A program made the position numbers and the translations under genes. Below are positions 8,941 to 15,799 of a DNA stretch of 64,000 nt, in pieces. Source of the DNA: Egibacteraceae bacterium (GTDB lineage Bacteria; Actinomycetota; Nitriliruptoria; Euzebyales; Egibacteraceae); the NCBI GenBank assembly GCA_030447925.1, contig JAUJNX010000001.1, positions 396,037 through 460,036 of the forward strand, given 5' to 3'. The notes under the pieces were generated by a model. It searched no databases. It saw only the letters and a program-made list of their open reading frames with translations, and had not been told where the DNA came from. Numbering within the stretch: position 1 is the stretch's first letter; each line of letters begins with the position of its first letter.

Positions 8941-9384
8941 ATGGAGCTGCGCACCGGGCACGTGGGGCTGAACGTCACCGACCTCGACCGCTCGCAGGCG
9001 TTCTACGAGCGCGTCTTCGGCTTCGAGGTCCAGGCGAAGGGGGACGACGCGGACCGCCGGTGGGTGTTCCTCGGCAGCGGGCGCGAGCTGCTGGTCACCC
9101 TCTGGCAGCAGAGCGAGGGCCGCTTCCCCACCGCGGCCCCGGGGCTGCACCACCTGTCCTTCCAGGTCGACACCGCCGAGGAGGTCCTGGCCGCGGAGGC
9201 GGTCCTGCGCGACCTCGGCACCACCTTCCGGTACGACGGGGTGGTCCCCCACGGCGAGGGCGCGACGTCCGGCGGGCTGTTCTTCCTGGACCCCGACGGG
9301 ATCCGGCTGGAGATCTACGCCCCCACCGGTGCCCAGGCCGCCCACGCGCCGACCGCCGGTGCGCCCACCTGCGGCTTCTTCTAG
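8941..9384 (+). CDS. VOC-family (glyoxalase/dioxygenase fold) protein
   Basis: A 147-aa vicinal-oxygen-chelate protein. The N-terminal metal-ligand region is TGHVGLNVTDLDRSQAFYERVFGF. A central histidine motif (GLHHLSFQVD) and a C-terminal glutamate (DGIRLEIYAP) complete the usual H/H/E site. It could be a glyoxalase, a dioxygenase or a resistance-type protein. The flavin split-barrel gene follows 10 bp later on the same strand. Confidence 0.85.
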   Translation: MELRTGHVGLNVTDLDRSQAFYERVFGFEVQAKGDDADRRWVFLGSGRELLVTLWQQSEGRFPTAAPGLHHLSFQVDTAEEVLAAEAVLRDLGTTFRYDGVVPHGEGATSGGLFFLDPDGIRLEIYAPTGAQAAHAPTAGAPTCGFF

Positions 9385-9394
9385 GCGGCCGGCG

Positions 9395-10324
9395 ATGACC
9401 TATCACCGCGGCGAGCGCGCGGTCCAGGCCCGCGCGGGCGAGTCGGACCGGGCCGACCACTCGGTCCGGGCGATCCGCGACCGCATCCCGCCGGCGGCCG
9501 CCGCGTTCCTCGCCGCCCAGCCGCTGCTCGTCGTCGGCGCCGCCGACGCCGGCGGCGACCGCTGGGCGGCGCGGCTGACCGGCGCGCCCGGGTTCGCCCG
9601 GGCGGTCGACGACCGCACCATCGAGGTCGCCGCGGTCCCCGCCGACGGCGACCCGCTGCGCCCGGTCCTGGCCGCCCCGGCCGGGGTCGGCATGATCGCC
9701 ATCGACCCGGCCACCCGGCGGCGGATGCGCTGCAACGGCGCCGCCGTCCCGATCCCCGGCGGCTTCCGCCTCACCACCGACCAGGTCTACGCCAACTGCC
9801 CCAAGTACATCCAGCAGCGTGACCACCGCGCCCCGGCGCCGGCTCCGGGGCCGCTCACCGCGACCCGCGGCATCGCCCTCACCGCCGAGCAGCAGGCGGC
9901 GGTCCGCGCCGCCGACACGCTGTTCGTGGCCACCGGCGCGGACGACGGCAGCGCCGACGCATCCCACCGCGGCGGGGAACCGGGGTTCGTGCAGGTGCTG
10001 TCCCCCGCCGCGCTGCGCTGGCCCGACTACGCCGGCAACGCCATGTACATGACCCTGGGCAACCTCGCGCTGGACCCGGCGGCCGGGCTGCTGGTGCCCG
10101 GCTGGGACGACGGCACGACGCTGCAGCTGACCGGCACCGCCCGCGTCGACTGGGACCCGGCGGCCGCCGCCGCGGTCCCCGGTGCGCTGCGCATGGTCGA
10201 GTTCGCGGTCACCGGCGTCGTGGAGCTCCGCGGGGCCAGCCCCCTGCGCTGGGGCCCGCCGCGGTCGTCGCCGGCGAACCCGCCGGCTGTCAGTCCGCGG
10301 GGGACAGGGTCGACGCCTCGGTGA
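9395..10324 (+). CDS. pyridoxamine-5'-phosphate-oxidase-like flavin split-barrel protein
   Basis: A 309-aa protein starting at ATG 9395 (MTYHRGERAVQ). It has the split-barrel pattern of PPOX-like flavoproteins (FLAAQPLLVVGAADAGG, then VGMIAIDPATRRRMRCNG, then VYANCPKYIQQR). The second half repeats the fold (ADTLFVATGADDGSADASHRGGEPGFVQV). The two-domain arrangement is typical of a family that may bind FMN or F420. Its 3' end overlaps the convergent GIN-domain lipoprotein gene by 35 bp. Confidence 0.8.
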   Translation: MTYHRGERAVQARAGESDRADHSVRAIRDRIPPAAAAFLAAQPLLVVGAADAGGDRWAARLTGAPGFARAVDDRTIEVAAVPADGDPLRPVLAAPAGVGMIAIDPATRRRMRCNGAAVPIPGGFRLTTDQVYANCPKYIQQRDHRAPAPAPGPLTATRGIALTAEQQAAVRAADTLFVATGADDGSADASHRGGEPGFVQVLSPAALRWPDYAGNAMYMTLGNLALDPAAGLLVPGWDDGTTLQLTGTARVDWDPAAAAAVPGALRMVEFAVTGVVELRGASPLRWGPPRSSPANPPAVSPRGTGSTPR

Positions 10325-11000
10325 CGTCCTGGTCGGTCAGCTCGGGCGAGCCGGCGTAGGCCAGGCTCGACGTGCCCGACAGCTCGACGGCCAGCGCGTC
10401 GGTGACGGTCACCTCGCCGCTGCTGGCACCGGACAGGGACACCTCCAGCTCGCCGACGGTCAGGTCGGCGAGGTCGAGCTCGGACGCCCCGTCCGCCTCG
10501 ACCGTCGCGCGGTCCGCGCCGCCCTCCAGGGTCAGGTCCGACGCCCCGTCCAGGGTCGCGGTGAGCGCGTCGACCGACACCTGCCCGTCCACCGAGGCCG
10601 CGCCCGACAGCTCGACGGACAGCTCCTCCGCGGCGACGGCCGGCTCCAGGGTCACCGAGGAGGCGCCGGACACGCGCAGGGCGGTCAGGTCGGGGACGCG
10701 GACCTCGATGGCCGGGTCGGCGCCGGTCAGGGCCACGTCGTCCTCCAGCGACAGCCGCAGCGTGTTCCGGCGGACGTCGGCCTCCACGCGCTCGACCACG
10801 TTGTCGTCACCGCGGACCGTGGCGCCCGCCTCGTCGGCCGCGACCACGGTGACGTCGAGCGCGGAGGCGACCTCGATCTGGTCGAAGCCGCCGACGTCGA
10901 GGTCGCGCTCGACGACCTCCCCGGAGCCGCGCACGACGTCCTGCCCGCACCCCGCCGCCAGCAGCGCCAGCCCGGCCGCCATCGCCGTCGTCCACCGCAT
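10290..11000 (-). CDS. lipoprotein with DUF2807 (GIN) adhesin-head domain
   Basis: A 236-aa protein from ATG 11000. Signal peptide with lipobox LLAAGC, then GSGEVVERDLDVGGFDQIEV and a regular beta-solenoid-like series of alternating strands (LRVSGASSV, LSVELSGAASV, ATLDGASDL, LEVSLSGASSG, VELSGTSSL). This is the pattern of the GIN/DUF2807 family, surface-exposed right-handed beta structures of unknown role. It is transcribed divergently from the SURF1 gene, with starts only 37 bp apart. Confidence 0.85.
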   Translation of the reverse strand: MRWTTAMAAGLALLAAGCGQDVVRGSGEVVERDLDVGGFDQIEVASALDVTVVAADEAGATVRGDDNVVERVEADVRRNTLRLSLEDDVALTGADPAIEVRVPDLTALRVSGASSVTLEPAVAAEELSVELSGAASVDGQVSVDALTATLDGASDLTLEGGADRATVEADGASELDLADLTVGELEVSLSGASSGEVTVTDALAVELSGTSSLAYAGSPELTDQDVTEASTLSPAD

Positions 11001-11036
11001 CCGGCCCAGCCTCCTGTCGGTCGCCACAATGGCAGC

Positions 11037-11840
11037 GTGCTGGAGACCCTGCGTTCCCCGAAGTGGCTGGTCGGCCACGTCATCGCCCTGACGGCCGTCG
11101 TCGCGTTCGTGCTGCTGGGCTTGTGGCAGCTGCGGCGCCTCGAGGAGCGGCGGGCGGGCAACGCGCTGATCAGCGCCCGGCTGGACCAGGCGCCCGTGCC
11201 GCTGGCCGACGTGCTGGCCGAGACCGGCGGGGACCCGTCCGCGCTGGCCTACCGCCCGGTGACGGTCACGGGTACCTACCTGGTCGAGGAGGAGGTCCGC
11301 CTGTCGACCCGGCAGTACCAGGGCCGGCCCGGGCACCACCTGCTGACCCCGCTGCGTTACGACGACGGCCGCGCCATCGTCGTGGACCGCGGCTGGGTGC
11401 CGCTGGAGCTCGACGACCCCCCGGTCGCCCAGGCGGCCCCGGGCCCCGACGGCGCGGAGGTGACGGTCAGCGGGTTCCTGGTCGAGGGCCAGGCGACCGG
11501 CGGCTTCGGCGTGGACGTGCCGGACGGGGAGACGGTCTACCTGGGCGTCCCCGATCTCGACCGCCTCCAGCAGCAGGTCGACGCCGAGCTGGCGCCCGCC
11601 TACGTCCAGCTGACCGCCCAGGACCCGGCCCCGCCGCAGGCGATCCCGTTCCCCGCGGAGCCGCCCGTGCTCGCCGAGGGCAACCACCTGTCCTACGCCG
11701 GCCAGTGGTTCCTGTTCGCCGCCGTCGTCGCCGTCGGCTACCCGATCCTGCTCCGCCGCGCCATCCGCGACCGCCCCCGCCGCGACGAGCTCGGCCTCGC
11801 GCCCGACCCGCCGGTCGCGCTCCTCAACCGGCATCGATGA
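11037..11840 (+). CDS. SURF1-family cytochrome oxidase biogenesis protein
   Basis: A 267-aa protein beginning VLETLRSPKWLVGHVIA (GTG 11037). An N-terminal membrane segment (VIALTAVVAFVLLGLWQLRRL) is followed by the soluble SURF1 core (RPVTVTGTYL, RPGHHLLTPLR, IVVDRGWVPLE). The second membrane helix lies near the C-terminus after NHLSYAGQWFLFA. SURF1 assists haem a insertion into cytochrome c oxidase. A 53-bp piece of its 3' half recurs beyond the VapBC genes. Confidence 0.9.
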   Translation: MLETLRSPKWLVGHVIALTAVVAFVLLGLWQLRRLEERRAGNALISARLDQAPVPLADVLAETGGDPSALAYRPVTVTGTYLVEEEVRLSTRQYQGRPGHHLLTPLRYDDGRAIVVDRGWVPLELDDPPVAQAAPGPDGAEVTVSGFLVEGQATGGFGVDVPDGETVYLGVPDLDRLQQQVDAELAPAYVQLTAQDPAPPQAIPFPAEPPVLAEGNHLSYAGQWFLFAAVVAVGYPILLRRAIRDRPRRDELGLAPDPPVALLNRHR

Positions 11841-12264
11841 GCGGGTTCGTCACCTGGAGCGAGGGGAACCGCGACAGGTCACGATCCGCCGACCAGAGCG
11901 TGGTCACGCCGTGGGCGAGGCAGATCGCGGCGATGCGCGCGTCGTGCACCCGCGGTCCGGCGATCTTGCCGGCGGCCAGCAAGCCGGACAGGTGCGGCCA
12001 GTGATCGGACGTCTCCGCCAGCAGGTGCAGCGTCGGGGACTCGAGCCAGGCCGCGATCTGATCGGCGGCCCGCGCAGGCGGCGTCGGCGGCGCGTAGATG
12101 CGCGGGTGGGTGACGACGCTGTAGTACTCGTGGACGCACGGCCACGGCACCGCCCATGACCCTGCGCCCTCGGCCAACGCCGTGAGCAGCCGCGCGGCGG
12201 CGGCATGGAACGGCGAATCGACCCGATGGGCGTAGACGAGCAGTTGGGTATCGACGGCGATCAC
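11824..12264 (-). CDS. vapC: VapC-type PIN-domain toxin (ribonuclease)
   Basis: A 146-aa PIN domain starting at GTG 12264. The acidic metal site is visible as AVDTQLLVYAH, a central glutamate in CVHEYYSVV, HDARIAAICLAHG and WSADRDLSRF. VapC toxins cleave specific tRNAs or rRNA sites and are held inactive by VapB. The start overlaps the antitoxin stop by 4 bp and the 3' end overlaps SURF1 by 17 bp. Confidence 0.88.
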   Translation of the reverse strand: MIAVDTQLLVYAHRVDSPFHAAAARLLTALAEGAGSWAVPWPCVHEYYSVVTHPRIYAPPTPPARAADQIAAWLESPTLHLLAETSDHWPHLSGLLAAGKIAGPRVHDARIAAICLAHGVTTLWSADRDLSRFPSLQVTNPLIDAG

Positions 12265-12506
12265 GACGGGGGCACGCCGTAGCCGGCGTCCAGGACCTCC
12301 TCCCACGACGCGTCCTGGAACTCGGGCTGCATCCCCTGACCCGTGAAGCTCGCGTCGCGCAGCCGGAAGCGCTCTCGCCGCGACCGCCGCGCCAAGACCT
12401 CGCGCAGCCCCTGTTCCACGAGCTCGCGAAGGGTTGTCCCCCCTTCCCGGGCGGCTTCGCGCGCCTCGTCCAGCAAGCTGTCGGGCAGCTCGATCGTGGT
12501 CTTCAT
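12261..12506 (-). CDS. vapB: VapB-type antitoxin
   Basis: An 81-aa protein starting MKTTIELPDSLLDEA (ATG 12506), a ribbon-helix-helix N-terminus that would bind DNA. A basic middle (ARRSRRERFRLRDASF) is followed by a C-terminal tail ending WEEVLDAGYGVPPS that would embrace the toxin. A longer in-frame reading upstream is not used: it enters the SURF1 remnant, and the ATG lies at a promoter-like position without a Shine-Dalgarno. Confidence 0.87.
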   Translation of the reverse strand: MKTTIELPDSLLDEAREAAREGGTTLRELVEQGLREVLARRSRRERFRLRDASFTGQGMQPEFQDASWEEVLDAGYGVPPS

Positions 12507-12532
12507 ATGGGTCACAGTAGCACATGACCCAT
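12507..12532 (-). promoter_or_regulatory. VapBC operator overlapping a leaderless-type promoter
   Basis: ATGGGTCA (12507-12514) and TGACCCAT (12525-12532) form a perfect 8-bp inverted repeat separated by 10 bp, immediately upstream of the vapB ATG. On the minus strand a -10-like TACTGT ends 7 nt before the ATG and no Shine-Dalgarno is present, which suggests a leaderless mRNA. VapB binding here would cover both the -10 and the start codon. Confidence 0.65.
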
Positions 12533-12560
12533 ACGCCCATACCGCGCGATGGGGCGCCAT

Positions 12561-12631
12561 GATCGACCGCCTCCAGCACAGGCGATCCCGTTCCCCGCGG
12601 AGCCGCCCCTGCTCGGCGAGGGCAACCACCT
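12561..12631 (+). repeat. decayed partial copy of the SURF1 gene
   Basis: 12579-12631 matches 11637-11689 inside SURF1 at 51 of 53 positions by my reading. Just before it, 12561-12578 resembles 11553-11572, so about 64 bp of SURF1 are missing between the two matching blocks. The copy has no usable reading frame of its own. It is separated from the real SURF1 gene by the VapBC pair. Confidence 0.85.
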
Positions 12632-12678
12632 CGGTGCCGCGCTCGCGGATGCCGGCCGGCGCGGAGTAGCGTCCCCGC

Positions 12679-14313
12679 ATGGGCGCGGGCGCGGCGGTGA
12701 TCGACGCGGTGGTCCCCTCGTCGGGCTGGCGCGAGCGCGGCTGGGTGGCGTTCCTCGTGACCGGCACCGCCGGGAGCATCGCCTATGCCCTGGTACCGCC
12801 GCCCTGGCCGCCGGTGCTGTACGTGGCGGTGGGCCTGCTCGCCGCGGTCGTCACGGCCGCTTCGCTGCGCGGGCGGCGCGGCCCGATCCGCAGGGTCTGG
12901 ACGGTCATGACCGCCGCGCTGTTCCTGAGCGTCGTCGGCGACGTCGCGCAGTTCACGGCCGGGGAACGGGCCTGGCTGCAGATCACCGGCGAGGGCGCCT
13001 ACCTCGCGTCCTACGTGGCGCTGGTCGCCGGGCTGGTGCTGCTGGCCATCTCGCGCGGCGTGCGCTGGCGCACCGCGCTGGTCGTGGACGCGGCGATCAT
13101 CGCCGCCGCGTTCGGGCTGCTGCTGCTCCTGGCCCCGATGCCCGCCGCGCCGCCGTCGCTGCACCTGCTCCACCCGGTGCTCGGCATGTTCATCCTGGGC
13201 CTGGCGTTCCCGCTGGCCCTGGTCCCCATCACGCAGACGTCGTCGGACCTGCTGGGCCTGGGCGGGCTGGCCGCCCTGTTCCTCGGTGACCTGCTGCTGG
13301 TGGTGCTGGGTCTGGGCGACCTGGTGACCATGCGCATCCCGCCCGACGCCCCCTGGCTCGCGTCCAAGCTGCTGGTCGGCGCCGCGGCCCTGCACCCGTC
13401 CTCCGACGTGCTGCCGGCCTTGAGCGCCCGTGTGCCCCGCGGACGCCCCGCGCTGCTCGTGGCCGCCCTCCTCGCGGTCCCGCCGCTGCTCGCCGTCGCC
13501 GCGGTGCGGGACCGGCGGGCGCCGTGGGGGGTGGTCGGGGTGACGGCCGTCCTGGTCGTGCTGTTCGCCGTGCGGGTGCTCGGGTCGCTGCGCGAGGCGG
13601 AGCGCCGCGCCGACGCCTCCCGAGCGGAGGCCGCGCTGCGCGAACGCGCCCACCTCGCCCGCGAGATCCACGACGTGCTGGCACACGGCCTGGTCGCCCT
13701 GGTGCTCCAGCTCGACAGCGCGCGGATCATCGCCCGCGGTCGGGACGTCGCCTTGGCGGAGCAGCTCGAGCAGGCCGCGAGGCAGGCCCGCCGCAGCCTG
13801 CAGGAGGTGCGCGGCGCCGTGGTGGCGATGCGCGGGGACGCGGTCCCGGGACCGGAGCTGCTGCCGCGCCTGATCGAGGACTTCCGCGCCACCAGCGGTG
13901 TGGCCGTCGAGCTGCGCATGGACGGGGAGGTGGGTGCGCTCGCCCCGCTCGCCAAGCTCACCGTCTACCGCGCCGTGCAGGAAGCACTGACCAACGTGCA
14001 GCGCCACGCCCGCGACGCGGTCACCGTCACCGTCACCGTCGTCCGCGCTGCCGACGCGGTCGAGCTCACCGTCGAGGACCGGGGACACCGTGACCTCACC
14101 GTCACCACCCCGCCGTCAGGGTCGGGGCTCGGACTGGCCGGGCTACGGGAGCGGGCGGAGCTGGTCGGCGGCACCCTCAGCGCCGGCCCCACCCCGGACG
14201 GCTTCCGACTCCACCTGCGCCTCCCCATGGACGGCCGTCCCTCGCAGACTCCCGAACGCGCCCACGGGTCTCGTCCGGCCCCGGCGGCCGGTCGGCTGAC
14301 GCAGGAGGCGTGA
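12679..14313 (+). CDS. NarL-type sensor histidine kinase with large membrane input domain
   Basis: A 544-aa protein. Residues 1 to about 295 contain roughly eight or nine hydrophobic segments. They are followed by a HisKA_3 dimerisation domain (HLAREIHDVLAHGLVAL, phospho-accepting His near residue 331) and a HATPase with the N-box QEALTNVQRHA and G-box GSGLGLAGLRERAELVGG. The usual DxGxG motif is altered (VEDRGHRDLT). Such kinases pair with NarL/LuxR response regulators. None is adjacent; the nearest in this window is at 30665, about 16 kb away. Confidence 0.85.
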   Translation: MGAGAAVIDAVVPSSGWRERGWVAFLVTGTAGSIAYALVPPPWPPVLYVAVGLLAAVVTAASLRGRRGPIRRVWTVMTAALFLSVVGDVAQFTAGERAWLQITGEGAYLASYVALVAGLVLLAISRGVRWRTALVVDAAIIAAAFGLLLLLAPMPAAPPSLHLLHPVLGMFILGLAFPLALVPITQTSSDLLGLGGLAALFLGDLLLVVLGLGDLVTMRIPPDAPWLASKLLVGAAALHPSSDVLPALSARVPRGRPALLVAALLAVPPLLAVAAVRDRRAPWGVVGVTAVLVVLFAVRVLGSLREAERRADASRAEAALRERAHLAREIHDVLAHGLVALVLQLDSARIIARGRDVALAEQLEQAARQARRSLQEVRGAVVAMRGDAVPGPELLPRLIEDFRATSGVAVELRMDGEVGALAPLAKLTVYRAVQEALTNVQRHARDAVTVTVTVVRAADAVELTVEDRGHRDLTVTTPPSGSGLGLAGLRERAELVGGTLSAGPTPDGFRLHLRLPMDGRPSQTPERAHGSRPAPAAGRLTQEA

Positions 14314-14324
14314 GTAGCCCTGTG

Positions 14325-15542
14325 TCAAGCGGTTGTGTTGAGCAGGCGTTGGGCGCCGCGGTGGCGGGCGGGGTCGTAGGGGGTGTGGTCGTGCCAGCAG
14401 CGCCAGATGACGCGCAGCCAGGCGCGGGCGAGGATGCGGGTGGCGTGCTGGTGGGTCTTGCCGGCGGCGCGGTGGCGGTCGTAGATGGCGGCGGCCCAGG
14501 GGCTGGCGCGGCGGCTGTCGCCGGCGAAGTCCATGACCGCGTCGCGCAGCTTCTTGTCGCAGGCCCAGCGGAACGTCACGACGTGATGGCGGCCGGAGGA
14601 GCGGGTGGACGGCGCGGCGCCGGCGAGCGCGGCGAGGGCGGCTTGGGTGGGGAAGCGGCCGCGGGCGTCGCCGATCTCGACCAGCAGTTTGGCGGCGCGG
14701 ACGACGCCGGCGCGGGGCAGCGTTTGGAAGATCGCCGCGTCGGGGTGCAGCGCGAGCTGCTCGTGGATGTGGGTGTCCAGGGCGTGGATCTGGGCGTGGA
14801 CGGCTTTGAGGGTGGCGACGTAGGCGGCGGTGGTGTGGCCGGCTGCGGCGCCGTCGCCGCCGTGCAGTCCGTCGGGGCCGGTCTGGAGGCGCTCCAGCAG
14901 CACCCGGGTGGGGGTGCGGCCGCTGTAGCGGTTGGCGGCGAGCCAGGCGCCCAGCCGTCGGTGGGTCAGCCAGGCGGCGGCGTCAGCGGTGGCGAAGCGG
15001 GTGAGGAACGTCAGGCTGATCGGGGAGTCCAGGTCGGCGAACAGCCCGACCGCGGCGGGGAAGACCACTCGCAGGTGGGCGCGCAGCTGGTTGCACAGCG
15101 CCACGCGGGTCTGGACCAGGTCGGTGCGGGCGCGGACCGCGGCGCGCAGCGCGAGGGTCTGGGCGCTGTCGGGCTGCAGCGGGGTCAGCCGGTGGCCGTC
15201 GGTGCGCAGCACGTCGGCCAGGACGTAGGCGTCGAAGCGGTCGTCTTTGTTGCCCGCCGACCCGTAGCGGGTGCGCAGGTGCTTGACCTGCCGCGGCGCG
15301 ATGATCACCACCTGCAGGCCGGCGGACAGCAGCGCCTCCACGACCGGCCCGTCGGGGCGTTCGATCGCGACCTGGGCGACGCCGTGGCGGGTGAACGCCG
15401 CGACCAGCTGGCGGATCCCGGCGGCGTCGCCGACGGTGTTGGCGCGCTTCAGTACTGCGCCAGCGGCGTCGACGATGCACTGCTCGTTGGTGTCGGTGGC
15501 CCAGTCCACTCCTCCGGTGGGCGCGGTCGTGTCATCCTGCAT
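14325..15542 (-). CDS. IS110-family transposase (DEDD recombinase)
   Basis: A 405-aa protein starting at ATG 15542, which follows AGGAGG at 5 nt. The RuvC-like DEDD site is visible as GGVDWATD, VAIERPDGPV and DDRFDAYVLAD. The C-terminal transposase_20 domain contains LPRAGVVRAAKLLVEIGD and GAAPSTRSSG, with the serine proposed to be catalytic. The gene looks intact, so the element may be mobile. A longer in-frame start would run into the non-coding left end and is rejected. Confidence 0.92.
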   Translation of the reverse strand: MQDDTTAPTGGVDWATDTNEQCIVDAAGAVLKRANTVGDAAGIRQLVAAFTRHGVAQVAIERPDGPVVEALLSAGLQVVIIAPRQVKHLRTRYGSAGNKDDRFDAYVLADVLRTDGHRLTPLQPDSAQTLALRAAVRARTDLVQTRVALCNQLRAHLRVVFPAAVGLFADLDSPISLTFLTRFATADAAAWLTHRRLGAWLAANRYSGRTPTRVLLERLQTGPDGLHGGDGAAAGHTTAAYVATLKAVHAQIHALDTHIHEQLALHPDAAIFQTLPRAGVVRAAKLLVEIGDARGRFPTQAALAALAGAAPSTRSSGRHHVVTFRWACDKKLRDAVMDFAGDSRRASPWAAAIYDRHRAAGKTHQHATRILARAWLRVIWRCWHDHTPYDPARHRGAQRLLNTTA

Positions 15543-15786
15543 GCGTGCCTCCTGGCTGTTGGCCCAGTCGGGAAGCACCCGGTGGTGCTGGGACGTGCCC
15601 GTCGGTCGCTCACTGATCGGCGCTCGGTGGCGCTCAGCCCTGTTGCCGCTTGGCACGTCCCGGGCCGCCGGACCTCGCAGAACTCACGCTGGCCCTCACG
15701 AGACAAGCGACCAAGGCGATGGCCCAGCAGGCACCGGGGTGCATCAGCAGTCCCACGACCGCTGACACCGCGAGGGTGCACCAGTG
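15543..15786 (-). ncRNA. candidate bridge-RNA region of the IS110 element
   Basis: The 5' non-coding end of the element, where IS110-group elements encode their bridge RNA. Visible structure: a perfect 6-bp hairpin, AGCACC/GGTGCT, at 15574-15589. Directly beside it are two 10-bp complementary arms, 15590-15599 (GGGACGTGCC) and 15652-15661, enclosing 52 nt that contain a repeated GAGCGCC-like word on the minus strand. The RNA boundaries and the target and donor guide segments cannot be assigned by eye. Confidence 0.45.
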
Positions 15787-15799
15787 AGCGGCGCGGGCG

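Larger units (their letters stand above)
14316..15790 (-). mobile_element. IS110-family insertion sequence (ends approximate)
   Basis: One IS110-type transposase gene with a short 3' flank (about 10 bp to the neighbouring kinase gene) and a 240-bp structured non-coding 5' flank, lying between the kinase and pepN. IS110 elements lack long terminal inverted repeats, so the exact ends cannot be fixed here. Two copies of GGGTGCA(T/C)CA at 15737-15746 and 15774-15783 mark the left-end region. Confidence 0.75.
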
